In this document: one piece after another, positions 1 through 6,309 of the stretch | Position numbering within the stretch: the stretch's first letter is position 1 | Layout: each line of letters opens with the position of its first letter | Assembly: GCA_002714305.1 (NCBI GenBank) | Contig: PAWY01000028.1 | Span: 253-7,608 of the forward strand | Length of the DNA: 7,356 nucleotides | Direction of reading: 5' to 3' | Origin: Methanobacteriota archaeon | GTDB lineage: Archaea > Thermoplasmatota > Poseidoniia > Poseidoniales > Poseidoniaceae | Notes under the pieces: model-generated | What the model saw: the letters and a program-made list of their open reading frames with translations, nothing else | Databases searched by the model: none | What the model was told of the DNA's origin: nothing | Translations under genes and position numbers: made by a program

Positions 1-461
1 GCTGAGCGTCGCAAAAGAGCATGGTACAAACCTTCGGTGTTTTCTCGGAGGATGGTCATGTCCACCATGCCAGGCTCCCAAATTTGGCGGAATCCGCCGT
101 GGATTTTGTGTGGAACTCCTTCGTAGAGTTTGATGGGACGGACGTTGGCGTACAAATCCAGTCCGCTTCTCAAACCGAGAATGACCGAGCCACCCGCCAA
201 GTCGCCGTTAGGCAACCGTGCACCTGGATATCCAATGGCACCAAGGAATATCGCATCGGTTTCGTTCTTGCAGAGGTCGAATGAACCTTCAGCCCATTCT
301 TCACCGGTGGCGAGGTAATGCTCTCCTCCACAGGGAATCACCGTTTGCTCAAATCCGTGATTGGAGTGTGCTTGAATGGTGTCCAAGATGCGTTGCGCTT
401 CCAACGCAACCTCTCGTCCCGTCCCGTCGCCTGGCAGAACCGTGATGCGATGGTCACTCAT
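1..461 (-). CDS. Isopropylmalate/isocitrate dehydrogenase family enzyme, N-terminal part (cut by left edge)
   Basis: Reading the minus strand from the ATG at 461 gives 153 codons with no stop, so the gene continues beyond the left edge. The protein belongs to the NAD(P)-dependent beta-decarboxylating dehydrogenases (LeuB, HICDH, tartrate and isocitrate dehydrogenases). The family start GDGTGREV is at residues 11-18. The substrate-binding arginine pair is R98 and R108 in the LR...YANVRP segment, at the same 10-residue spacing as in LeuB. A third arginine, R139, lies in RENTEGLY (139-146). LeuB usually has RELTGG at that point, while RENTEG is typical of isocitrate, homoisocitrate and tartrate dehydrogenases, so the substrate is uncertain (3-isopropylmalate is one option). 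An in-frame TAG shortly upstream limits the start to ATG 461 or a GTG at 473. ATG puts the first beta strand where the family has it. The metal-binding aspartates and NAD site would lie off the window. No partner gene for leucine or lysine synthesis is visible. Confidence 0.9.
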   Translation of the reverse strand, partial: MSDHRITVLPGDGTGREVALEAQRILDTIQAHSNHGFEQTVIPCGGEHYLATGEEWAEGSFDLCKNETDAIFLGAIGYPGARLPNGDLAGGSVILGLRSGLDLYANVRPIKLYEGVPHKIHGGFRQIWEPGMVDMTILRENTEGLYHALLRRS

Positions 462-629
462 GCCTTGGCGCACATGGCGCTTCTACATGAACGCGACCCT
501 CGTGAAGTGAAGAAAATTGAAGTCGGTTCGCCGAGGTTTTGAGGTGATTTACCGGCGGATGTATCCTTTGAAATCAACCGGTTTCAGAACTTGTGAGGGG
601 CATGCTTCATAGGCTGTCAAGTGAGAAGA
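462..629. promoter_or_regulatory. Divergent intergenic region
   Basis: This 168-base gap separates the minus-strand dehydrogenase from the plus-strand cluster, so it should hold promoters for both. I searched both strands by eye and found no convincing archaeal TATA/BRE element or bacterial -35/-10 pair. I also saw no strong hairpin. A GTGAG sequence at 621-625 lies just ahead of the ATG at 630 and may serve as its ribosome-binding site. The dehydrogenase start at 461 has only a weak AAGG upstream. The promoter role is inferred from gene orientation alone. Confidence 0.35.
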
Positions 630-1286
630 ATGTCCATGGCAGACGAGCACAAAAACGAGCAGGAACGCCGTGTCTCCGTCGACGACATGCCTGCCGAAGT
701 GCGCCAACTCGCCGACGCCATGCTTGGCGTCAATCCGCAATGGAGCGTCCATGATTGGCTGGTTGAACAAGCGAACTTATCAATGGATTTGTTGGCGCTT
801 GATTTGCTCCGCGAAAAGGTGATGATTGACCAGCGATTGCAACGTTTGGATGACCTTGGACGCCGTCTTGAAAGTGATGAAAAGAACCAACCCCTCGATC
901 AAGACCCGAACCAACGAAACCTCTTCGATTGTTTTGACCTGAACGAGGAGCACGCCCTCCGAGGGCTGGGAGAGCGCGCTACAGAACCCATCGGTTCCAC
1001 CTCGATCACCGGGGAAGAGCAGCACCCCTCCAATATTTTCCTCGACTTGTTGCCAAACGCCAACACCGATGACCCACTTCTGGCCATTGCTTGCCAATCG
1101 GTCATCATCAGCATCGAGCTTGAAGCCGCAAAAGGTGAGCCTGTTGCTACCTTGCAAGCCATTTTCGCCCACACCCGTGCGTCAAACATTGACGACCATG
1201 AAACCGACGAAGCCTTGGACCACCTCCTCACCACGGGCATGGTCATTGAAGTTGACGATGATTGCTTCATATTGCTTCCACCTTGA
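630..1286 (+). CDS. Unknown acidic soluble protein with possible C-terminal winged helix
   Basis: This 218-residue protein is not a family I recognise. It has no signal peptide or membrane segment. The N-terminal 80 residues are predicted to be mainly helical and rich in Glu, Asp, Arg and Gln. The middle (about 80-135) is polar with low hydrophobicity and looks like a linker. The last 75 residues are more ordered: two helices (around LLAIACQSVIISIE), then a DEALDHLL helix and a beta-hairpin-like MVIEVDDDCFILLPP end. That order resembles a winged helix, but the acidic wing makes DNA binding doubtful, and a protein-protein role is as likely. Start choices are GTG 621, ATG 630 and ATG 636. I prefer 630 because GTGAG at 621-625 is placed as a Shine-Dalgarno. 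It is the first gene of a same-strand run with the three membrane proteins that follow. Confidence 0.75.
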   Translation: MSMADEHKNEQERRVSVDDMPAEVRQLADAMLGVNPQWSVHDWLVEQANLSMDLLALDLLREKVMIDQRLQRLDDLGRRLESDEKNQPLDQDPNQRNLFDCFDLNEEHALRGLGERATEPIGSTSITGEEQHPSNIFLDLLPNANTDDPLLAIACQSVIISIELEAAKGEPVATLQAIFAHTRASNIDDHETDEALDHLLTTGMVIEVDDDCFILLPP

Positions 1287-1344
1287 TGGGAGCCCGTAGC
1301 AATCCCAACGACCGGCTTTAGTCTCCGGGAACGTATGTTTCTGT

Positions 1345-1953
1345 ATGGGAATAGTAAGGTCGGTCTTCTGGGGAAGTGTGGCGTGGATTTCTGCAACGGC
1401 CATGATGGTGCATCCTGAGATGGCGCTGGGATTGGCGATTATGGTCGCCTTCTTGTCGGAATCCGCCCACCACAGTGCAGAATTAAATCGAATGGAACGG
1501 GGCGGTCGTCAACTCGCTTCGGAGTTACGGCAAGCCAATGAGCACGTTGAGAATTTACAACGCGCCCTGACGCGGCGACACATGGAATTGAACAGCGCCA
1601 TCGAAGAACTTCAACGACGCGATGCGGTTGGAAGTCCGGCCGCCCGAGAATTGCTGAAGCGACAGGAAGAAGCCATGACCGCTGCGTCCAATGCCCTCGA
1701 AGCAAGGCATGAGCAAAACGACGTGGTGTTCAACAGCATGGAGCGACTCTTGAACATGCAAGTCGAACAAACCGCCAACATGCAACGAGCGATGAGCGAT
1801 CTGCTTCAGCACCTGATTTCCCAGCCCAGAGGGCACTTTACCATGAGTGACAGTGTGTTGGTTCAGGAGCAAAGAAATCCGGCTGCGGACCTTTCTGAAA
1901 CCTTCAATCTCCTCAACGAGTGGTTGGAGACTGAAGCGGTATCTTCACCATGA
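1345..1953 (+). CDS. Membrane-anchored coiled-coil protein, unknown function
   Basis: The 202-residue product starts with a hydrophobic hairpin: a first helix at about residues 4-22, a turn at HPE (23-25), and a second hydrophobic stretch at about 26-39. A long, charged, Ala/Glu/Gln/Arg-rich region follows (about 44-155), with heptad-like spacing of Leu and Met and no helix-breaking residues over long runs. This reads as a coiled coil, broken near GSPAA. The last 45 residues are less regular. With both short helices crossing, the coiled coil would be on the same side as the N-terminus, probably the cytoplasm. Similar architecture is known in polymer-forming or scaffold membrane proteins, but I see no family motif. 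A 58-base gap separates it from the gene before, and its TGA overlaps an ATG in another frame that I do not consider used. Confidence 0.8.
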   Translation: MGIVRSVFWGSVAWISATAMMVHPEMALGLAIMVAFLSESAHHSAELNRMERGGRQLASELRQANEHVENLQRALTRRHMELNSAIEELQRRDAVGSPAARELLKRQEEAMTAASNALEARHEQNDVVFNSMERLLNMQVEQTANMQRAMSDLLQHLISQPRGHFTMSDSVLVQEQRNPAADLSETFNLLNEWLETEAVSSP

Positions 1954-1972
1954 GGACAGCACTGCGTGAAGC

Positions 1973-2284
1973 ATGGGAAGCAAAAAGGAAGGGGCTCAGC
2001 GTGTGCTCGACGCCCATGCTTCTTCATCGAAGGTCAAGGGGCGATTGGTGCCCGTCGCCGTCGGCATTCTTGCCATTGGGCTCGTTGTCGCCTATCTCAC
2101 TCGATGGGAATTCGGCCTTGCCACTGTTTTGATGTGCGGGTTGCTTTTCCAGTACGCCGTCGAACGGATGAACACCCTCCTCGAAGCAAGCATCGCCAAT
2201 GGCCTCAAGGACATGGGGTGGGAGCAACCGGACGAATTGGATGAGAAAACGCTGAGCAAAATCAGAACCATCGCAGAAAAATAG
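1973..2284 (+). CDS. Small two-helix membrane protein, unknown function
   Basis: This 103-residue protein has a short basic N-terminus and two membrane helices, at about residues 25-43 (a Val/Ile/Leu/Gly-rich stretch after RLVP) and 47-63 (FGLATVLMCGLLFQYAV). A 35-residue charged amphipathic tail ends in DELDEKTLSKIRTIAEK. The ATG at 1973 is fixed by an in-frame TGA at 1967-1969. A GTGA at 1966-1969 lies only three bases before the start. The frame opening at ATG 1950 reads differently, looks non-protein-like (Arg, Pro, Ser and His rich), and is a shadow. The gene sits 19 bases after its upstream neighbour and touches the next one, so the three are probably co-transcribed. Function unknown; a subunit of a complex with its neighbours is an inference. 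Confidence 0.8.
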   Translation: MGSKKEGAQRVLDAHASSSKVKGRLVPVAVGILAIGLVVAYLTRWEFGLATVLMCGLLFQYAVERMNTLLEASIANGLKDMGWEQPDELDEKTLSKIRTIAEK

Positions 2285-2290
2285 GTGGAG
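2284..2290 (+). promoter_or_regulatory. Ribosome-binding site deciding the start of the next gene
   Basis: GGTGGAG lies immediately after the stop of the small membrane protein and three bases before the GTG at 2294. It is the best Shine-Dalgarno match in this cluster. The alternative GTG at 2285 lies inside this sequence, which argues for translation from 2294. Confidence 0.6.
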
Positions 2291-2293
2291 AAC

Positions 2294-3010
2294 GTGTCTG
2301 GGAACAAAGAATTGGTTGAGCAATTCTTCGTGCAGGAGCGAAAAAAACACCGACGCATGGTCGTGCTCCTCTGGATCACGGCCGGAATTGGCGACCTGTT
2401 TGCTATCGTTGCGTGGCTCGAAGGCGTTGAAATCAGTCGCATACTCCGAGGATTGGTCGTACTCGGCGGTTTCGTTTTCGTGATGATGTGGTTGAGTTTA
2501 CACCAGAAAAAAACATTGCAAGATCGATTGGGTGCGCTGTTGGCCAGCATTGAATTCGGCTGGGATGAATTCCACGGACTGGACCTCAACTCGGCGGAAG
2601 CAGACCATTTACACATCGCCTTCGCCGCCACCAACCTCGGGCGCACCACGACCAATGAATCCTATTTGCGAACACGAGGGGGAGATGAAAAGGGCCCGGC
2701 TTTTGACGGCGTTGAAAACACCATCAACGCCAACAACCAGCGCGTGGACCCTCAACTCCACGAGGAAGATTACCTGGGCCTCGAGGGAGACCTCCGAGTG
2801 GCAGAGCAACTGGTTGAAGAAGCAAATCAACACTACGCTGACGAAGCGCAGCGGCTATGGGATATCGCCGAAGCACGGGACATGGACAACATCGAAGCAG
2901 GCGTCGAGCGGCTTGGAGATTTGGTAGCGACAGGTTGGTTTGAGCGGAACGCCAAAGATGGAGCTGTTGAGGAACTGATGAATTCACACCCCCAAGATGA
3001 GTCCCTATAA
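2294..3010 (+). CDS. Two-helix membrane protein with large helical tail, unknown function
   Basis: From GTG 2294 the product has 238 residues. A short charged N-terminus carries a basic patch (RKKHRR, 16-21). Two membrane helices follow at about 22-42 and 50-69, then a soluble region of about 170 residues. That region has an Asp/Glu-rich first part (around 85-110), a polar linker with a TINANNQ stretch, and a long amphipathic helical part (about 155-230) rich in Glu, Ala and Gln. By the positive-inside pattern, N-terminus and tail are cytoplasmic. There are no catalytic motifs or family hallmarks I can name. It is the third consecutive product with paired N-terminal or central membrane helices and a cytoplasmic charged part, which suggests the products work together at the membrane. 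The start follows from the strong GGTGGAG; GTG 2285 would add three residues. Confidence 0.78.
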   Translation: MSGNKELVEQFFVQERKKHRRMVVLLWITAGIGDLFAIVAWLEGVEISRILRGLVVLGGFVFVMMWLSLHQKKTLQDRLGALLASIEFGWDEFHGLDLNSAEADHLHIAFAATNLGRTTTNESYLRTRGGDEKGPAFDGVENTINANNQRVDPQLHEEDYLGLEGDLRVAEQLVEEANQHYADEAQRLWDIAEARDMDNIEAGVERLGDLVATGWFERNAKDGAVEELMNSHPQDESL

Positions 3011-3045
3011 GCATCTTCTAAAGCCGTCGCTCAGCACTTCGGTTT

Positions 3046-3792
3046 ATGACGGTGAAAGCCATCCTCGTTGCGGGAGGGTACGGTTCACGCCTTCATCCAT
3101 TTACCCATTACACGCAAAAAACGCTCCTCCCGCTTTACGAACGCCCCGTCATCGACTACACCTTGGGGACCATCCGTCGGGCAGGCATCAAAGACATCAC
3201 CATCATCTCCAACCAATTCGTTGGCCAAATCACAAAGCACATCGGCCAAGGGCTTCCAGGTGAACGAATCCATTACGTCATTGAAGAGGAGCCGTTGGGT
3301 GTTGCCCACGCCTTGAATTTAGCACGGCCCTACAACAAAGAGGCGCGATTGATGGTGTATTTTTCCGACAACATCACGACCCTTGAATTCAAAGAACACG
3401 TGTCGGCGTTTGGACAGGCCAAAGACCCACCTGGGTGCCTCCTCATCGCCCGCGAAGAGCCAAATCCACAGGCGTTTGGAGTCGCTGTTTTGGACGGAGA
3501 AGGTTCGATTTGTGATATCGTTGAAAAACCAGCCAATCCGCCCTCCAATTTAGCCATTGGAGGAATTTACATGTTTGACGAGCATTTCTGGAACCATCTC
3601 GACAGGGCTGTTGCCCAGCACGGGGATGCTTTTTCCATTTCAGACATCACGCGAATCTACGTCAAAGCAGGACTGGCTGAGGTGCTTTCAGTTGGAAGGG
3701 AAACCTGGGTCGATTGTGGAACGCCCGAGGCCCTTTTGCAAGCATCGCAAATGGCGAAGGATGGGAAATTAGACCCAACCCCCCACCGTTGA
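3046..3792 (+). CDS. Sugar-1-phosphate nucleotidyltransferase (RmlA/GalU-like)
   Basis: This 248-residue enzyme of the NTP_transferase family couples a sugar-1-phosphate to a nucleoside triphosphate, giving an NDP-sugar and pyrophosphate. The signature loop is GGYGSRLHPFT (10-20) with QKTLLP at 24-29, so the conserved arginine (R15) and lysine (K25) are present. Ser replaces the usual Thr in GTR, and Gln replaces the usual Pro before K25. Other family landmarks are EEPLGVAHA (81-89), the metal-binding region SDN (107-109, usually GDN), EKP (160-162), GGIYMFD (172-178), SISDI (197-201) and WVDCGTPEAL (221-230). The length fits a catalytic core with only a short C-terminal extension, as in short RmlA-like enzymes. 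Specificity for dTTP or UTP, and for glucose or another sugar, cannot be read from sequence. The dehydrogenase directly downstream makes UDP-glucose a reasonable product. It starts at ATG 3046, 35 bases after the membrane cluster. Confidence 0.9.
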   Translation: MTVKAILVAGGYGSRLHPFTHYTQKTLLPLYERPVIDYTLGTIRRAGIKDITIISNQFVGQITKHIGQGLPGERIHYVIEEEPLGVAHALNLARPYNKEARLMVYFSDNITTLEFKEHVSAFGQAKDPPGCLLIAREEPNPQAFGVAVLDGEGSICDIVEKPANPPSNLAIGGIYMFDEHFWNHLDRAVAQHGDAFSISDITRIYVKAGLAEVLSVGRETWVDCGTPEALLQASQMAKDGKLDPTPHR

Positions 3793-3795
3793 ACT

Positions 3796-3799
3796 GGAG
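3796..3799 (+). promoter_or_regulatory. Ribosome-binding site of the dehydrogenase gene
   Basis: GGAG eight bases before ATG 3808 is well placed as a Shine-Dalgarno. It favours that ATG over the in-frame TTG at 3802. The protein then begins MKIGIIGAG, exactly where the Rossmann fold of the family starts. Confidence 0.55.
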
Positions 3800-3807
3800 C
3801 ATTGAAC

Positions 3808-4632
3808 ATGAAAATCGGAATCATTGGAGCAGGCATGGTTGGAGGAGCCATTGAACATTGTTTTGCCCATGCCCACGAATTGTTTGTTCACGACCCTGCA
3901 AGAGGGACTGTACTGAACCAAGTGATCGACAACGTGGACATGGCCTACATCGCCGTCCCCACCCCGCCCCATCCCGAAACGGGTGCGTGTGATACTCGCA
4001 TTGTTGAAGAGGTGCTCGACGCCTTACCAGAAGGGTTTACGGCCGTGATCAAAAGCACCGTTGTGCCTGGAACCACGCAACTCTATCATGAGCGGTACAG
4101 CCATCTCAAGATTGCCTATTCTCCTGAATTTTTGGTTGAGCGTCAGCGCCTCGAGGATTTTGCCAACCAAGACATCCTGGTTGTTGGAACGCACCACAAA
4201 GAGGTGGCAGAAACCGTGTTCCAGCAGCACAAGGAAGCCGGTGTTCTGCGCAAAGAGCAACTGTTCCAAGTCACGCCGACACAGGCGGAGTTGGTGAAAT
4301 ACACCAAGAACACCTTCTATGCCCTCAAAGTTACCTTTGCCAACCAAATGTACGATATTTGCCAAGGAATGGGTGAGGACTGGTACGCCATTCGGGACAT
4401 CATCACCGCTGACCAAGCGCAGCCCATCGGTCCATCGCACCTCGACCCAATCTTCGGTCTACGCCGAGGGTTTGGAGGAAAATGCCTCCCCAAGGACAGT
4501 TCTGCCCTCGGTGTTCTCGCTGGTGAGTTGGGTGTGAAATACGCCATCATGGACGCCATGCAGACCGACAATGAGTCGCTGCGAGCTATGCTAACTGGGA
4601 AACCCAGTGATGTGGTGACCAATGACGACTGA
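3808..4632 (+). CDS. Short UDP-glucose/GDP-mannose dehydrogenase-like enzyme lacking the C-terminal domain
   Basis: The 274-residue product matches the first two domains of nucleotide-sugar 6-dehydrogenases, which oxidise an NDP-hexose to the uronic acid with two NAD+. The NAD-binding motif is GAGMVG (7-12). The family's catalytic set is complete: T84 in [10 protein letters not shown]107 and E111 in PEFLVE, K164 and N168 in KYTKN, and C226 with D230 in GGKCLPKD. These correspond to Thr118, Glu141, Glu145, Lys204, Asn208, Cys260 and Asp264 of the Streptococcus enzyme. Family members are usually about 390-450 residues, with a third domain that binds the nucleotide part of the substrate. Here the protein stops soon after the inter-domain helix ([10 protein letters not shown]). 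The stop lies inside the next gene's start, and the following sequence codes for GtrA, so no frameshifted third domain is present. It may be active through a different substrate-binding arrangement, or act on another sugar substrate. Confidence 0.9.
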   Translation: MKIGIIGAGMVGGAIEHCFAHAHELFVHDPARGTVLNQVIDNVDMAYIAVPTPPHPETGACDTRIVEEVLDALPEGFTAVIKSTVVPGTTQLYHERYSHLKIAYSPEFLVERQRLEDFANQDILVVGTHHKEVAETVFQQHKEAGVLRKEQLFQVTPTQAELVKYTKNTFYALKVTFANQMYDICQGMGEDWYAIRDIITADQAQPIGPSHLDPIFGLRRGFGGKCLPKDSSALGVLAGELGVKYAIMDAMQTDNESLRAMLTGKPSDVVTNDD

Positions 4633-5074
4633 CGCCTTGGCTTGGCTCGACCAGCGCGTGCCTCGAGGGTCGATAATTCGATTCAGCATCGCTGGGGGAT
4701 TCAACAGTTTTCTCTTCTATGTGTGTTGGGCGGGTCTGATGCTGATGTTGGCCGATGCTGATGTACGAATCCTTTGGGGAGTTTGTTGGGGAGTCACCGG
4801 CGTCCTCGCCCATTTTGTCCATCGGTGGTTTACATTTGACGACCGAAAACCAGTCGCATGGACCCTTTCCACCGCAGTTCCGGTGTACGTATCGAGTTTG
4901 GTCGGGTCAAGCATCACCATCGGTTGGCTTTCCGACACCTACACGATCGATGTCCGCCTCCTGGGGCTTCTGAATCTGCTCGCTTGGGGCGTGATTGTTT
5001 GGCTGATGATGCGCTTGTTTGTGTTCCAGTATTCGCCTACAAAGCATGGGTCTCAAGAACATCAAGCGGAATGA
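4622..5074 (+). CDS. GtrA-family membrane protein
   Basis: A 150-residue protein with four membrane helices, at about 18-43, 49-66, 79-101 and 110-133. It carries the GtrA family (PF04138) landmarks: [10 protein letters not shown] near the start of helix 1 (usual RF..VG..NT) and [11 protein letters not shown] after helix 2 (usual NF..NR.WTF). GtrA-like proteins are linked to flipping or presenting polyprenyl-phosphate-linked sugar for glycosylation of cell-surface polymers. Its ATG lies 11 bases inside the end of the dehydrogenase gene, in another frame, so the two are translationally coupled. With the nucleotidyltransferase they form a three-gene sugar unit. The usual Asn of the helix-2 motif is His here (AH, HR), so it is a divergent member. 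The 3' end overlaps the convergent DUF2237 gene by 38 bases. Confidence 0.87.
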   Translation: MTTDALAWLDQRVPRGSIIRFSIAGGFNSFLFYVCWAGLMLMLADADVRILWGVCWGVTGVLAHFVHRWFTFDDRKPVAWTLSTAVPVYVSSLVGSSITIGWLSDTYTIDVRLLGLLNLLAWGVIVWLMMRLFVFQYSPTKHGSQEHQAE

Positions 5075-5399
5075 CATCCAGAGCCCGTTGATGGGTCGCT
5101 TCCAAATCCACCGGGCAGGCCTTTCCAGCGTTGACGGCGAGCAGCCATGTGCGGGCGCATACACACCATGAGTCCCCCGCTTTCAACCCAGGAAAATTGA
5201 ACCTGGGCGCAGGCGTGATGAGGTCGTTGCCCATGTCTCGGGCGAAGTGAAGGAAATCGTCGTTGAGCACGCAGCAAACGGTGTGTGAGCCATGGTCTTG
5301 GTCGTCCGTGTTGCAGCAACCGTCCCGATACCACCCCGTCATCGGGTCTCGTGAACAAGGTTCGAGTTCAGTGCCGAGGACGTTCACGCTGGGGTCCAT
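5037..5399 (-). CDS. DUF2237 family protein
   Basis: The 120-residue product matches the DUF2237 family (PF09996), small proteins of unknown function that often follow the same block order. Visible blocks are GTELEPCSRDPMTGWYRDGCC (9-29), GSHTVCC (37-43), GNDLITP (57-63), FPGLKAGDSWCVCA (69-82) and LEATHQRAL (99-107). Eight cysteines (15, 28, 29, 42, 43, 79, 81, 95) hint at disulfide or metal chemistry, but no function is established. The length is normal for the family. The ATG at 5399 is preferred; a TTG at 5405 is in frame two codons earlier. It lies 47 bases downstream of the glutaredoxin gene on the same strand, so the two are probably co-transcribed. Its 3' end runs 38 bases into the GtrA gene. 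Confidence 0.88.
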   Translation of the reverse strand: MDPSVNVLGTELEPCSRDPMTGWYRDGCCNTDDQDHGSHTVCCVLNDDFLHFARDMGNDLITPAPRFNFPGLKAGDSWCVCARTWLLAVNAGKACPVDLEATHQRALDVIPLDVLETHAL

Positions 5400-5446
5400 G
5401 CCCAAAGCAAAGGGTTTCGCCCTATGAACGCTTGTTCAACGTTCCT

Positions 5447-5776
5447 TCAGCGATGGAGCGCGTTTTTCAGTCGGTTCCAGAGGCTTGGCTTTTCAGAAGG
5501 TTGTGCCCGGCCCAGCAAGACGTCGAGTTCACCTGAACGGTCAAGGTTGAGCAAATCATCAAACCCTCCAACCGACCGACCGCCCACAATGATTTGAGGG
5601 ACCGTGCGGGCTCCGCCCGTCGCCCGAGCAAAAGCGCGTTGGACCTCAGGGGTGTTTTTCAGGCGCCGTTCCTTGTAAGTGACCCGTTTCGAATCGAGCA
5701 AGCGTTTGGCTTGAACACAGGCACCGCAGCCACGGTTGGTCCAAACAACGACCGGTGAATCATCCCCCTGAACCAT
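5447..5776 (-). CDS. Glutaredoxin-like thiol-disulfide oxidoreductase
   Basis: This 109-residue protein has a thioredoxin fold of the glutaredoxin type, which reduces disulfides or glutathionylated proteins in the cytoplasm. After the first beta strand (VVVWT) the active site is C17-G-A-C20, a CxxC motif unlike the common CPYC. The cis-proline loop is TVPQIIVGG (58-66), and GGFDDL (70-75) matches the glutathione-binding GG.DDL. The order is complete. A C-terminal extension of about 20 basic residues follows the last helix. The only start codon in the frame is ATG 5776, although the frame stays open upstream. The CGAC site and presence of both cysteines fit a dithiol mechanism; whether the partner is glutathione or another thiol is unknown. 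The gene is first of a pair with the cysteine-rich DUF2237 protein, which suggests that protein might be its substrate. Confidence 0.93.
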   Translation of the reverse strand: MVQGDDSPVVVWTNRGCGACVQAKRLLDSKRVTYKERRLKNTPEVQRAFARATGGARTVPQIIVGGRSVGGFDDLLNLDRSGELDVLLGRAQPSEKPSLWNRLKNALHR

Positions 5777-5871
5777 GGGCTTCGGAGTGTTGAGGCGGGT
5801 TTCAAGATTGGGGTCTGCAGGGGGGTTTTGTCCGTTGGGTTCATTGGGAAGAAGCGCGCAAACCGTCAGTA
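5777..5871. promoter_or_regulatory. Divergent intergenic region between glutaredoxin and TerB-like genes
   Basis: These 95 bases separate two divergent starts and should carry a promoter on each strand. There is no Shine-Dalgarno ahead of ATG 5872, so that transcript may be leaderless. I see no clear TATA box or -35/-10 pair. The function is inferred from orientation. Confidence 0.3.
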
Positions 5872-6303
5872 ATGCTACCCGACACAGTTCACAAACTCCC
5901 CCGAGAAGAGCGGTTTGCTTATGCGCGCCTGCTGGCCTTCATGGCACGAATTGACAACGAGCTCACCGTTGATGAAATGGCCATGTTTGAACAACGCCTC
6001 GGCACGGCTCTGCTTTCGCCAGGGCAACGCGAGTCGATTCGTGCTGCTTTGAAGAATCCTCCAAGCCTCGAGGAGTGTTTGGAAGACCTGTCTGGAGAAG
6101 CAGGCCGACTGGCCCTGCGAGACGCCGTGATGATGGCGGCTGCCGACGGCACCGTCGACGAAGATGAACGGGATGCCCTCGAGGACATCTCCGAGCATTT
6201 GGGCCTCCGAGAGGATGCGGTGGAACAACTCCTCAACTGGACCGTGAAGGGTTACAAATGGATGAAGGACGGCTACGAACTTCTTGACGCGCTTGAGGAA
6301 TGA
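5872..6303 (+). CDS. TerB-like helical protein (first of two tandem paralogues)
   Basis: A 143-residue, all-helical acidic protein resembling the TerB/TerB-like family, named after tellurite resistance but widespread in stress, metal and phage-related contexts. TerB-type repeats have an acidic metal-binding pattern. Here it appears twice: ARIDNELTVDEMAMFE (25-40, with D28, E30, D34, E35, E40) and AAADGTVDEDERDAL (89-103, with D92, D96, E99). The second matches the family's common ADG.v...E form closely. No signal peptide or membrane helix is present, so the protein is cytoplasmic. Typical TerB proteins are about 140-150 residues, so the length is normal. It is separated by only six bases from a paralogue with the same layout. 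Family assignment is by motif only; a specific role in tellurite resistance is not implied. Confidence 0.75.
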   Translation: MLPDTVHKLPREERFAYARLLAFMARIDNELTVDEMAMFEQRLGTALLSPGQRESIRAALKNPPSLEECLEDLSGEAGRLALRDAVMMAAADGTVDEDERDALEDISEHLGLREDAVEQLLNWTVKGYKWMKDGYELLDALEE

Positions 6304-6306
6304 GGT
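6302..6306 (+). promoter_or_regulatory. Ribosome-binding site overlapping a stop codon
   Basis: GAGGT overlaps the TGA of the first TerB-like gene and sits three bases before the ATG of the second. It supports coupled translation of the pair and the start at 6310. Confidence 0.5.
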
Positions 6307-6309
6307 CCT

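Noticed and set aside
899..1396. Minus-strand frame of 165 codons.
   Set aside because: Low-complexity Ser, Arg and Met content opposite a better plus-strand gene; no plausible start signal.
1950..2132. Plus-strand frame starting with ATG overlapping the previous stop (ATGA).
   Set aside because: The ATGA overlap is tempting, but the product is unlike a protein, and the frame from 1973 has two clean membrane helices.
2092..2655. Minus-strand frame of 187 codons across the membrane cluster.
   Set aside because: Ser-, Arg- and Asn-rich product with no motif, antisense to genes with well-formed membrane helices and a good ribosome-binding site.
5777..5880. The glutaredoxin frame stays open upstream and includes a hydrophobic run (VALLTVCALLP) like a signal peptide.
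   Set aside because: There is no ATG, GTG or TTG in that frame before ATG 5776, so it could only be translated from an unusual codon. It would also overlap the TerB-like gene slightly. Glutaredoxins are normally cytoplasmic.
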